Assembly: GCA_016703965.1 (NCBI GenBank)
Contig: JADJBB010000021.1
Span: 1,240,001-1,304,000, forward strand
Length of the DNA: 64,000 bases
Origin: Acidobacteriota bacterium
GTDB taxonomy: Bacteria; Acidobacteriota; Blastocatellia; Pyrinomonadales; Pyrinomonadaceae
Direction: 5' to 3'
Position 1 is the first letter of the stretch, and each line of letters starts with the position of its first letter. Positions 29,137 through 38,765 of this stretch are shown here, piece by piece. The notes beneath the pieces are model-generated. The model saw only the letters and a list, made by a program, of their open reading frames with translations, ran no database searches and was not told where the DNA came from. The translations under genes were made by a program, and so were the position numbers.

Positions 29137-31134
29137 ATGATCGAACTCGGTACTAACATTTGCACGGATTTTGAAGAGGCCTCGTCGCGGGAATGGCTCG
29201 AGACGAATGGTATTGGCGGCTATGCTTCATCGAGCGTTTCCGGTGCCGGAACGCGGCGTTACCATGGTCTGCTTGTTGCTGCGACACGGCCTCCGCTAGG
29301 GCGTGTGGTGCTGCTTTCGAGATTTGACGAGGCAGTCATGATCGATGGCGAGCGGTTCGAGATCTCATGCAATCAATATCCCGGCAGCGTTCATCCTCGC
29401 GGGTTTCAGTATCTAACTTCATTCAGGCTCGATCCGTTTCCGCGTTGGACGTTCGAGATCAATGGCGTCGAGATCGAGCGTTCGCTTTTTATGGTTCACG
29501 GCGAAAACACTACGGTTTGCCGATGGAAGGTGACGAATGTCTCCGAGGTTCTAAATCAGCGATACGAAATGTCGGATGATTCGGCCGACATTGCCGGTCT
29601 GGACGTTCGAATGGAACTTCGGCCGATGCTGGCGTTTCGGAACCATCATCATTTGCGTACGGAAGATCCTGCATTCGATACTGCATACTCAACCGGCAAC
29701 GGGTTTATCTCGATGACGCCTTATGCGGAAATGCCGACGCTCTTTTTTGCCCACAATGCCTCCTCTGTCGAGCGAACTGGGCTTTGGTATCGCAATTTCG
29801 AATACGCGATCGAGATGGAACGGGGCTTCGACTACCGCGAGGATCTTTTCCAGCCGTGCAGCATGAGCTTTGACCTTGCGTCCGAGGCAGTCGTGATCGC
29901 ATCGGCCGATCAGCACACCTACACAAAGGCGGCCGAACTGGAAAAGATCGAGCTGAAACGGCGGGCAGACCTGGTCGTTCGTTCCGAGATCAAGGACGAA
30001 TCGATCTGGCCGCTCGTGCTGGCGGCGGATCAATTCATCGTGGACCGCGGAGCAGGGAAGTCGGTGATCGCAGGTTATCATTGGTTCTCCGATTGGGGCC
30101 GCGACACGATGATAGCTCTGAACGGATTGACACTTGCGACTGGCCGGCCCGAGGTCGCGAAGAGTATCATTCTCGAATTTTCGCGCCACATTTCGCAGGG
30201 AATGCTGCCGAACCGTTTTCCCGACGAGGGAGAAACGCCGGATTACAACACGGCTGACGCAACACTCTGGTATTTTGAGGCGATCAGGGCCTACATCGAA
30301 GTGACCGGCGACTACGATGTCGTTCGAGGCGGACTATACGAAAAGCTGGTCGACATCATTGACTGGCACGTGCGCGGAACACGCTTTGGGATCCACGTCG
30401 ATACGGACGGACTGCTGTTCGCCGGCGGCGAAGGCCACCAGCTAACGTGGATGGACGCAAAGATCGGCGATTGGGTCGTAACGCCCCGAACGGGTAAACC
30501 TGTCGAGATACAAGCTCTCTGGTACAATGCACTGCGAATAATGTCAGACCTCGCGATCCGTTTTGGCGATGAGGAACAGCAGGCAAAATACTCAGAAATG
30601 GACGAGGTCGCCCGCGAGAGCTTTAACGGGCAATTTTGGAATGACGCGGAGAATTGTCTTTTCGACGTGGTCAATGGAGATCATCGCGATGCCGCCGTAA
30701 GGCCGAATCAGATTTTTGCAGTTAGCTTGCATCACACGATGCTCGATCCGGTGATTGCCCGCAAGGTCGTTGAGAAGGTCGAGGCGGAACTGCTCACGCC
30801 GGTTGGGCTGCGATCGCTCTCGCCGAAAGATCCAAAATACATTGGAACCTACATCGGCTCGCCCCTTCAACGAGACGGAGCGTACCATCAGGGAACAGTT
30901 TGGGGATGGCTGATCGGCCCGTTCGTCGAAGCGTATCTGAAGGTTCATTCAAAAGATCCAAAAGCCGAAAAACGAGTCGCCTCTATAGTCGATCATTTCA
31001 AAGTCCATCTCACGAAAGCCATGGCCGGACAGGTCTCTGAAATATTCGACGGCGACCCACCCCACACCCCACGAGGTGCCGCCGCCCAAGCCTGGAGCGT
31101 CGCTGAGATCCTTCGGATCGGGCGGTTGATTTAA
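29137..31134 (+). CDS. amylo-alpha-1,6-glucosidase / glycogen debranching enzyme
   Basis: A 665-residue GH133-type debranching enzyme. The N-terminal bacterial GDE domain shows the signature EWLETNGIGGYASSSVSGAGTRRYHGLLVA (residues about 19-48, read here as short motifs). The C-terminal (alpha/alpha)6 domain shows AGYHWFSDWGRDTMIALNGL, NTADATLWY, LTWMDAKIGDWVVTPRTGKP and DGAYHQGTVWGWLIGPFVE, including the probable catalytic acids. It hydrolyses alpha-1,6 branches of glycogen-like polymers in the cytoplasm. It lies 90 bases after the GH63-like gene on the same strand. The intervening bases contain a short TTTGCG-rich stretch like the repeat at 52222. Confidence 0.92.
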   Translation: MIELGTNICTDFEEASSREWLETNGIGGYASSSVSGAGTRRYHGLLVAATRPPLGRVVLLSRFDEAVMIDGERFEISCNQYPGSVHPRGFQYLTSFRLDPFPRWTFEINGVEIERSLFMVHGENTTVCRWKVTNVSEVLNQRYEMSDDSADIAGLDVRMELRPMLAFRNHHHLRTEDPAFDTAYSTGNGFISMTPYAEMPTLFFAHNASSVERTGLWYRNFEYAIEMERGFDYREDLFQPCSMSFDLASEAVVIASADQHTYTKAAELEKIELKRRADLVVRSEIKDESIWPLVLAADQFIVDRGAGKSVIAGYHWFSDWGRDTMIALNGLTLATGRPEVAKSIILEFSRHISQGMLPNRFPDEGETPDYNTADATLWYFEAIRAYIEVTGDYDVVRGGLYEKLVDIIDWHVRGTRFGIHVDTDGLLFAGGEGHQLTWMDAKIGDWVVTPRTGKPVEIQALWYNALRIMSDLAIRFGDEEQQAKYSEMDEVARESFNGQFWNDAENCLFDVVNGDHRDAAVRPNQIFAVSLHHTMLDPVIARKVVEKVEAELLTPVGLRSLSPKDPKYIGTYIGSPLQRDGAYHQGTVWGWLIGPFVEAYLKVHSKDPKAEKRVASIVDHFKVHLTKAMAGQVSEIFDGDPPHTPRGAAAQAWSVAEILRIGRLI

Positions 31135-31202
31135 GCAGAACTCGACGGCCAGCGATAGTAATAAGATAATTTTAAAATCGCTCCTTAACGTGACGGTAAG
31201 TC

Positions 31203-31231
31203 TTGACTTAATACTATTTTAGGAGCATAAT
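31203..31231 (+). promoter_or_regulatory. sigma70-type promoter of the subtilase gene
   Basis: TTGACT (31203-31208), 17 bases, CATAAT (31226-31231). Each box matches the consensus in five of six positions and the spacing is ideal. The transcript would have a leader of about 115 bases before the ATG at 31352. Confidence 0.65.
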
Positions 31232-31351
31232 CCGACAACAAAATCTTTATTGAACAGTTTGTATTGTCCGTTTTTCGGAATTTTTGCGGGGTCTCGGCAA
31301 AGACTCTGTTATGGAGCAGGTTACTAGAAAACGTGGGGAGAGAGGGTCGTA

Positions 31352-34300
31352 ATGGAAAAGAAATCAGGGTCATTTATTAGTTTACATCGCAATCTATTGT
31401 TATCGCTGGGCGTCCTTTTCGGGATATTTGCTTTTGCTGTAGTCGCCTGGCAGGCGGACGCGCAAAACCGCAAAGCAAAGGACGCGGAAAAGAACGCAGC
31501 CGTCGAGAATTCGCGTATGGAATCCAGTGTTGTGACGTCGGAAGACCCGGACACAATTTTATTGAACGTTGGTCCTATCGATACACGCTCGGCTCCAAAT
31601 CGTTTGGCGACAGGAGCCGGAGAAAGTTTCTCGGGCAAGCAGATGCGGCTTGTCAAGTTTGGCGGCCCGATCCTCGAAGAATGGCATAATGCCCTCGAAG
31701 CCAGCGGCGTCTCGATCGTTGATTACATCCCAAACTATGCCTACCTGGTGTATGGCGACGCGAACGAATTGAACCGGCTCGTTGCAGACGCAAATCGCGG
31801 CGGGTCTGGGATCACGTGGATCGGTGATTACAAAGCCGAACAGCGAATTCAGCCCTACGTTTACAAAGCCACGGGGCAGAAAGGAGAGAGTCGGATCGAG
31901 AGCGATTCGGGTTATTACGAGGTTCAGCTCTTCAAGGATCCCAGCACCAACCAAGGTACTCGAGCACTTATTTCGCAGATCGAGACCGGCCCTGCAAAAA
32001 ACGCTTTTGACTACTCAAGATATGTAAACCTCGTCGTGGGCCTTTCCGCCGATGGCGTTGAGCAGATCGCAGCCCGTCCTGATGTGATCTCGATCCATCC
32101 TTATCTTGAGCCGAAAAAGATGGACGAGCGTCAGGATATGATCCTGGCCGGAAACCTTACCGGCAACGTTCCGAACACCGGCAACTATCTCACCCTTCTG
32201 GCATCCTGGGGCTTCACACAGGCTCAGTTCAATTCATCTGGCTTCGTCGTTGACGTTACGGACGACGGTGCTTATCGAAATCCAACCGGAGCTGACCCTG
32301 GAACGATCGCTACCAACGCGAATGCGGGACCGGTTACCGCACGCCATTTTGCGTTCTATGAATCAGGGAACAGGCCGATAGGCAGCACAACTCCTTCGGG
32401 GACGAGCCGCTACATGTATAAAGGCCGATGGGGTTCCGGTTCAACTGCCGACGGTGGACTTGGCCTTAGCGGCCACGGACAGCTCAATATGAGCATCGTC
32501 GGAGGCTACGTACCCGATTCAGGAGCACCTTTTGGAGCCGCTCCTCATCAGGATGCAAGCGGTTTTCGCTATGCACTCGGTGTGGCCCCATTTGTTAAGC
32601 TGGGCAACTCAGTTATTTTCGACCCCAACTTCACGACGCCTAATATCCCGAACATGATCTCGGCCGGCTACACGAGCGGAACCCGTATCAGCAGCAATAG
32701 CTGGGGATCAAGTGCCGCGGGTGCTTATACCGCGAACTCGCAGACCTATGACGGCTTAGTTCGTGATGCTCAGTCAGGTACTGGCGGAAACCAGGAGATG
32801 ATCATCACTTTCTCAGCTGGTAACGATGGTTCAGGAGCGACTACGATCGGTGCTCCTGCAACAGGTAAGAATGTATTCTGTGTCGGTGCTGCTGAAAACG
32901 TCCAGCCATTTGGCGGAGCGGATGGTTGTGGAACCACGGACGCTGAGGCCAACAGCGCAAACGATATTGTTGGATTTTCAAGCCGCGGCCCAACCACTGA
33001 CGGAAGGATCAAGCCGGATATTCAGGCACCGGGTACTCATGTCTCTGGCATCACCTATGTCCAGAATGGAACAACTGGAAACGGAACGGCTGAAGCCCTT
33101 TATCGTGCGGACGGCGTGTGCGCCGGGCCGGGCGGAAGTAACTTCTTCCCGACAACGCAGCAGTGGTATACCGCTTCATCCGGAACCAGCCATTCAAATC
33201 CTGCAGTTGCGGGCGGTTCGGCTCTGGTGTATCAGCAGTTCATAAACAATCCGGCGTACATTGCCACCAACCGAACTCCGGCGGGTAGTGCTCCGCCGAG
33301 TCCGGCTATGAACAAGGCTTATATCGTTAACTCAGCCCGCTACATGAATGGCGTCTCGGCCAACGATACCTTGCCATCGAATAATCAGGGATTCGGAATG
33401 ATGAACCTTGGTACTGCTTTCGACGGAACGCCGCGTATTATTCGCGATCAGGCAGCAGCAGACTTTTTGGGAGCAACCGGGGAGTTCCGCATCTTTGGAG
33501 CCCAAGTGGTTGATGGTACAAAACCATTCCGGGTGACGATGGCGTTTACGGACGCACCCGGATCAACTTCCGGTAATGCTTTTGTAAATAATCTCGACCT
33601 CGAGGTAATAGCCGGCGGTAACACATACCGCGGAAACGTCTTTACGGGAGCAAATTCCACAACCGGTGGAGCGGCAGATCCGCGAAATAACGTCGAGTCA
33701 GTTTTCATCCCGGCGAACACGCTGCCGACCGGAGCCCAGGTTGTGATCTTTGTTAGAGCAACAAATGTTGCCGGTGATGGTATTCCCGGCAATGCAGATA
33801 CTACCGACCAGGATTTCGCTTTGGTTGTTTACAACGCGAACTCCGTCTTGGTTGGCCCGACCCTTACAGGTGGACCGGTAACTATCGTCAGTGAAAGCTG
33901 CCTTCCAGCTAATGGGGTGGTTGACCCAGGTGAAACCGTTACGGTTACACTACCCGTTTCAAATCTTGGAGGTACTACAAATACAACAAATGATGTTGGT
34001 ACGCTTCAAGCGACTGGCGGTGTTACGTCGCCAAGTGCGGCACAAAACTACGGGGTTATCGTTTCGGGTGGAGCGGCAGTAAATCGGAACTTCACATTCA
34101 CCGCGAGCCCATCGCTGACTTGTGGAGCCGTTATTAGCGCCACGGTCCAGCATCAGGACGGTGCCTCGAATCTTGGCAATATTGTCTATACAATTCCGAC
34201 GGGAACCACGGTCACAAACAATTTGTTTTCGGAAAACTTCGATGGTGTGACCGCTCCGGCGTTGCCCGCAGGATGGACAACTGCCCAGACAGGCACGACT

Positions 34301-37300
34301 CCTCCGGCGCTATTTGCTACCACGGCGACAACGCCTGATACCGCACCGAACGCAGCCTTTACTAACGGCGTATCTTCGGTAGCTTCCAACAGTCTAATCT
34401 CCCCAGCAATCGTTATTCCCGCTGGAAATGGCTCAGAACTGAGCTTCCGTCAGACACGGAATTTTGAATCTGGTTTTGACGGAGGAATTCTTGAGATCAG
34501 TACCGACGGCGGAACGAATTACAGCAACGTGACAAGCGTTGGTGGAGTATTTTCTGCTAACGGATACAATACAACTATTTCGTCGGGTTTCAGCAGTCCC
34601 ATCGGCGGACAATCGGCTTGGTCGGGAGCTCAGGCAACTTATGTGACTTCAACTCTTAGCCTTCCTGCCGCGTTTAATGGGCAGACCGTTAGGTTCAGAT
34701 GGCGAGCGGCTTGGGATAGTTCAGCAGTTAATGCCAATCCAAACTGGCGGATCGACACGATCACGATGACTGTCAGCTCGTTCGTTTGTACTACTTGCAC
34801 AGCTGCGACTCCGACACCAACGCCGACGCCAGGCGTAACGCCAACGCCGACACCGACGCCAACTCCCGGAGTGACGCCGACACCGACGCCAACCCCGGCG
34901 CCGACACCAACTCCGACGCCAACGCCGGTACCGACACCGACGCCATCGCCAACGCCAATAGTGCCGACCCCGACACCGACTCCGAGCCCGACGCCGACCC
35001 CGACACCGACTCCAAGTCCGAGCCCGAGTCCTACACCGGCTTTCTGCGTTGCACTTTCAAATACGACCTCGATCGCGATCCCGAGCAGTGGAAGCGCGAG
35101 CCCATATCCGTCGAATATAGTGGTTTCCGGTGCAGGTGGAACTGTGACGAAGGTGACGGTTACGCTCAACACTTTCTCGCACACATTCCCTGATGATGTT
35201 GATGTCATGCTGGTCGGACCAAGCGGGCAAAATGCGATCATCATGTCGGATGTTGGAGGCGGAAACCCCGGAGTTACGAATCTGACATTTACGCTCGACG
35301 ATGCGGCCGCCGGTGCTCTCCCGGATGCCGGGCCTTTAACAAGCGGCACATTCCAACCGACAAATATCGGAACGGGCGATACCTTTGGTGCTCCGGCTCC
35401 TGCTCCGTTGGGTGGATCCGCATTGTCTATCTTTAATGGCTCGATCCCTAACGGCACATGGTCACTCTATGTTGTTGACGATCTGAGCGGCGATCTGGGC
35501 AGCTTCGCAGGCGGTTGGTCTCTTAATATCAACACTTCAAACTGCGGCGGCCCGGTCGTAACGCCGACCCCGACACCAACGCCGGCGCCAACGCCGGTCA
35601 GTACACCAACGCCGACACCTCCACCAGGATGTCTACCGTCGGTCTTCAACAATCCGGCTGCGATCACGATTCCTACTAGCGGAAACGCCAGCCCGTATCC
35701 GTCATCGATCGCGGTTTCGGGTCTTTCAGGCAATATCTCGTCGGCACCGGGCGGTGTACAAGTGACTCTGAACAATCTGAGTCACACATTCCCGGATGAT
35801 TTCGGGATCGTACTAGTCGGACCGACCGGGGCTGCTTTCCTGTTGCAGGATGGAGCTGGCGACGGTACCGATATGAGCGCGGTCACATACACCCTGAGCG
35901 ATACCGGAGCGACGGCTCTGCCGGATACCGGAGCGTGGACGGCCGGAACTTATCGTCCGGCAGGACATTATTCGGGTTCGAGCTTCCCGGCACCCGGTCC
36001 TGGTACGACCTACAACCATCCAGGCCCGGCAGGCGGAACGAGTGCAACGTTCGCATCCGTTTTTGGCGGAACCAGTCCAAACGGAACGTGGAGTTTGTAC
36101 GTCGTCGATTTCGTTACCGGTGATAGTGGATCGATCGCGGGCGGGTGGTCGCTGAGCCTCACGACAGGCAGCTGCGGTGGCGGTGGTACACCGACGCCAA
36201 CGCCAACCCCGGCTTGCCCGCCGTTGACGGAAGGTTTCGACAACATCACGACACTTCCAGGTGCCGGATGGTTTACGCAAAACAATAGCTCACCCATCGG
36301 GTCCAACGGCTGGTTCCAGGGAAATGATGTTGTCTTCGCGTCACAGTCGGGAGCACCTACATCGTACATCGGTGCGAACTATAACAGTACGGGAAGCGTA
36401 GGAACGATCAGCAATTGGCTTCTGACCCCGACGTTAACTCTGCAGAACGGAGCTACGATGACCTTCTGGTCGCGTATTCCGGCGGGCACGGTTTACCCGG
36501 ACAGGCTACAGGTGCGAATGAGTACCAACGGCACAAGCACAAATGTCGGGACGTCCGCGACGGACGTGGGTGATTTCACTACTGTTCTGCTCGAGATCAA
36601 TCCGAGTCTGACTACCTCGGCCTATCCGCAGGTATGGACGCAGTTCACCGCTACGGTCTCCGGTGTGCCGACACCGACCACGGGACGGCTTGCATTCCGT
36701 TACTTCGTGACAAATGGCGGGCTCAATGGAGCGAACTCGAACTACATTGGTATTGATACATTCCAGTACAATCCAATTTGCGGGCCGACAGGAACGCCGA
36801 CGCCAACTCCGAGCCCGACGCCGACGCCTCTGCCGAAGATCACTATCGGCAGCGTTACCCGGAATGAAGGAAATGCGGGAACGACAACCTACTCGTTCGA
36901 CGTAAACATCGACAGGCTGCCTGTTCGAGGAGCCCCGGCGTCATCTGTCAACTTTACGACCGTTGACGGAACGGCAACTGTGGCCGATGGCGATTACGCA
37001 GCGAACTCGGGAATCATCACCTTCACCTCGAATACGCCTTCGCTTCAGAAGATCACGGTTTTGGTGAATGGCGATACGAAGTTCGAACCGAACGAGGCAT
37101 TCGTCGTCAGGTTGTCAAACGAGGCGAACGTTATTCTCCCCGAACGCGAGGCGGTCGGCGTCATTTTCAACGACGACGTCGAGCCGACGTTCTCGGTGAA
37201 TGATGTTTCGGGTAATGAGGGTAATTCGGGAACGACGCCGTTCACGTTTACGATCACGCGTGCGGGCAACCCGACATCGTTCAGTTCCCTGGTGACCTAT

Positions 37301-38527
37301 TCGACAGCGAACGGAACCGCGGTGGCTCCGGGCGATTACACGGCCATAACGAACGGAACCGTGAGCTTTGCTCCGAACGAAGTGACGAAAAACGTGACGG
37401 TACTGGTCAACGGCGATACGGCCGTCGAACCGAACGAGACGTTTACGCTGAACATCACGTCGATCTCGAACGGCACTATACTGAACGGAACCGGCACTGG
37501 CACGATCCTCAATGACGAAGGCGTCACGCAGCGTGTCGAGGGCGACGTGGTCGACGGCAGCGGCGGCCCGAGTGGCGACAACATGGTTCTGGCAAATGAC
37601 GTCAATATCATTCGCCAGATGCAGTTGGGCCTGATACCGCCGCCGCCGGCAGGACCGCAGTTCCAGGCAGCGGACGTCAATCTCGACGTCGCGGGAGCCT
37701 GCGGAAACGCTCAGATCGATGTGGGCGACGTAACCGTTATTCGCGGATACAACCTCGGAGTACTCAACGGCGTACCGATCACCACCAAACCGGTCTGCGG
37801 CCCGACCGCTCCGGCGGCGGCCCGCGGCGAGACGGCCGAGGGCACGGGCGGACGCGTGATCCGTGTGGTCAATGCTTCGGCTATCGCCGGCCAGCAAGTG
37901 ACGGTTTCGTTCATGCTTGATTCGCTCGGTAACGAGGCATCCGCAAGCTACACGGTGAACTACCCGGCTTCGGTCCTGACCTATGTCAGTTCGGCTCTGG
38001 GAGGCGGTGTTCCGGCAGGTTCGAATCTCGGAACCAACACCAGCCAGACGGCAGCCGGACGCCTGGGCGTGCTGGTCGATTCGACAAATACGTACGCGGC
38101 AGGAGCAAGGCAGATGATCACCGTGACGTTCGCAGTTCCTGCCAACGCTGCGGCCGGAACATACCCCGTGAGCTTCTCATCGACGCCGACCGCTCAGAGC
38201 GTTTCGAACGCCCAGGGAGCTTTGCTCGCTACGACCTACCAAAGCGGGAACGTCGTCATCGGAACAACTGCGGCCGGTGTGACCGTTTCAGGCCGTGTCA
38301 CCAATGCTAGCGGCCAGGGCGTGAGAGGAGCAACGGTTGTGATCACTGATCCGTCGGGCAACCGACGGTCGGTGACGACAGGCTCGTTCGGCTTCTACAG
38401 CTTCGAGAATGTCGAAGCCGGCCCGAGCTACGTCATCGGCGTCACGTCAAAGCGCTACCGCTTCGGTTCACGGGTCGTTAACGTGACGGACTCGCTGACG
38501 GATGTTGATTTCGTCGGACAGGAATAA
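31352..38527 (+). CDS. giant multidomain S8 subtilisin-like protease
   Basis: A 2391-residue secreted protease. Order: N-terminal hydrophobic segment (about 12-32); propeptide-like region; S8 catalytic domain (about 270-660) with Asp304 (VTDDGAY), His375 (SGHGQLNMS) and Ser613 (SGTSHSNPAVAGG). A CARDB-like region (about 847-953) and a choice-of-anchor-J-like domain (959-1147) follow, then PT linkers and two P-domain-like modules (about 1230-1401 and 1427-1608, each FPDD and NGTWSLYVVD). A second anchor-J-like domain (about 1622-1811) leads to two Calx-beta domains, dockerin-like and cohesin-like segments, and a terminal CnaB-like domain ending VDFVGQE. A good sigma70 promoter and an AGAGGG ribosome-binding site precede it; a terminator follows. 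Cell-surface or extracellular proteolysis is expected. Confidence 0.9.
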   Translation: MEKKSGSFISLHRNLLLSLGVLFGIFAFAVVAWQADAQNRKAKDAEKNAAVENSRMESSVVTSEDPDTILLNVGPIDTRSAPNRLATGAGESFSGKQMRLVKFGGPILEEWHNALEASGVSIVDYIPNYAYLVYGDANELNRLVADANRGGSGITWIGDYKAEQRIQPYVYKATGQKGESRIESDSGYYEVQLFKDPSTNQGTRALISQIETGPAKNAFDYSRYVNLVVGLSADGVEQIAARPDVISIHPYLEPKKMDERQDMILAGNLTGNVPNTGNYLTLLASWGFTQAQFNSSGFVVDVTDDGAYRNPTGADPGTIATNANAGPVTARHFAFYESGNRPIGSTTPSGTSRYMYKGRWGSGSTADGGLGLSGHGQLNMSIVGGYVPDSGAPFGAAPHQDASGFRYALGVAPFVKLGNSVIFDPNFTTPNIPNMISAGYTSGTRISSNSWGSSAAGAYTANSQTYDGLVRDAQSGTGGNQEMIITFSAGNDGSGATTIGAPATGKNVFCVGAAENVQPFGGADGCGTTDAEANSANDIVGFSSRGPTTDGRIKPDIQAPGTHVSGITYVQNGTTGNGTAEALYRADGVCAGPGGSNFFPTTQQWYTASSGTSHSNPAVAGGSALVYQQFINNPAYIATNRTPAGSAPPSPAMNKAYIVNSARYMNGVSANDTLPSNNQGFGMMNLGTAFDGTPRIIRDQAAADFLGATGEFRIFGAQVVDGTKPFRVTMAFTDAPGSTSGNAFVNNLDLEVIAGGNTYRGNVFTGANSTTGGAADPRNNVESVFIPANTLPTGAQVVIFVRATNVAGDGIPGNADTTDQDFALVVYNANSVLVGPTLTGGPVTIVSESCLPANGVVDPGETVTVTLPVSNLGGTTNTTNDVGTLQATGGVTSPSAAQNYGVIVSGGAAVNRNFTFTASPSLTCGAVISATVQHQDGASNLGNIVYTIPTGTTVTNNLFSENFDGVTAPALPAGWTTAQTGTTPPALFATTATTPDTAPNAAFTNGVSSVASNSLISPAIVIPAGNGSELSFRQTRNFESGFDGGILEISTDGGTNYSNVTSVGGVFSANGYNTTISSGFSSPIGGQSAWSGAQATYVTSTLSLPAAFNGQTVRFRWRAAWDSSAVNANPNWRIDTITMTVSSFVCTTCTAATPTPTPTPGVTPTPTPTPTPGVTPTPTPTPAPTPTPTPTPVPTPTPSPTPIVPTPTPTPSPTPTPTPTPSPSPSPTPAFCVALSNTTSIAIPSSGSASPYPSNIVVSGAGGTVTKVTVTLNTFSHTFPDDVDVMLVGPSGQNAIIMSDVGGGNPGVTNLTFTLDDAAAGALPDAGPLTSGTFQPTNIGTGDTFGAPAPAPLGGSALSIFNGSIPNGTWSLYVVDDLSGDLGSFAGGWSLNINTSNCGGPVVTPTPTPTPAPTPVSTPTPTPPPGCLPSVFNNPAAITIPTSGNASPYPSSIAVSGLSGNISSAPGGVQVTLNNLSHTFPDDFGIVLVGPTGAAFLLQDGAGDGTDMSAVTYTLSDTGATALPDTGAWTAGTYRPAGHYSGSSFPAPGPGTTYNHPGPAGGTSATFASVFGGTSPNGTWSLYVVDFVTGDSGSIAGGWSLSLTTGSCGGGGTPTPTPTPACPPLTEGFDNITTLPGAGWFTQNNSSPIGSNGWFQGNDVVFASQSGAPTSYIGANYNSTGSVGTISNWLLTPTLTLQNGATMTFWSRIPAGTVYPDRLQVRMSTNGTSTNVGTSATDVGDFTTVLLEINPSLTTSAYPQVWTQFTATVSGVPTPTTGRLAFRYFVTNGGLNGANSNYIGIDTFQYNPICGPTGTPTPTPSPTPTPLPKITIGSVTRNEGNAGTTTYSFDVNIDRLPVRGAPASSVNFTTVDGTATVADGDYAANSGIITFTSNTPSLQKITVLVNGDTKFEPNEAFVVRLSNEANVILPEREAVGVIFNDDVEPTFSVNDVSGNEGNSGTTPFTFTITRAGNPTSFSSLVTYSTANGTAVAPGDYTAITNGTVSFAPNEVTKNVTVLVNGDTAVEPNETFTLNITSISNGTILNGTGTGTILNDEGVTQRVEGDVVDGSGGPSGDNMVLANDVNIIRQMQLGLIPPPPAGPQFQAADVNLDVAGACGNAQIDVGDVTVIRGYNLGVLNGVPITTKPVCGPTAPAAARGETAEGTGGRVIRVVNASAIAGQQVTVSFMLDSLGNEASASYTVNYPASVLTYVSSALGGGVPAGSNLGTNTSQTAAGRLGVLVDSTNTYAAGARQMITVTFAVPANAAAGTYPVSFSSTPTAQSVSNAQGALLATTYQSGNVVIGTTAAGVTVSGRVTNASGQGVRGATVVITDPSGNRRSVTTGSFGFYSFENVEAGPSYVIGVTSKRYRFGSRVVNVTDSLTDVDFVGQE
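37779..38268 (+). repeat. copy 2 of a near-identical C-terminal coding module
   Basis: Aligns base for base to 18801-19290 with a constant offset. A short block around 38158-38182 differs at several positions, yet the sequence on either side is nearly identical, a mosaic pattern expected from gene conversion. Confidence 0.85.
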
Positions 38528-38555
38528 AATTTGTCGCTTTTGGGCATATTTTAGG

Positions 38556-38585
38556 AAAAGGCGGCTTTTTAAGTCGCCTTTTTTT
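38556..38585 (+). terminator. intrinsic terminator after the subtilase gene
   Basis: AAAAGGCG (38556-38563), loop, CGCCTTTT (38575-38582), followed by further T residues. It lies 29 bases after the stop codon. Confidence 0.85.
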
Positions 38586-38720
38586 ATGAAGATTGCGTCT
38601 AACCCGTGTATAATCTCGACAAGAATCCCAGTAAAAATGCGGTTGTCAGCAGAATTATCGCTGTAAAGAAAGATGGAGTAAAAGTTGTTGAAGTTTTACG
38701 CCCTGCGAACATATAATTAA

Positions 38721-38750
38721 AGGTAACAATTGTTAAAACAATGTTTACCT
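38721..38750 (+). promoter_or_regulatory. 30-base imperfect palindrome directly before the FG-GAP gene's ribosome-binding site
   Basis: AGGTAACAATTGTTA pairs with AAACAATGTTTACCT at about 12 of 15 positions. It ends 4 bases before AGGAGA (38755-38760), and the ATG is at 38766. It may be an operator or an RNA hairpin that gates ribosome access. Confidence 0.45.
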
Positions 38751-38765
38751 CTTCAGGAGAATTAA

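Noticed and set aside
34639..35457. Gly-Val-rich reading frame of 272 codons on the minus strand
   Set aside because: Complement of the PT-linker and P-domain coding region of the subtilase; low-complexity shadow.
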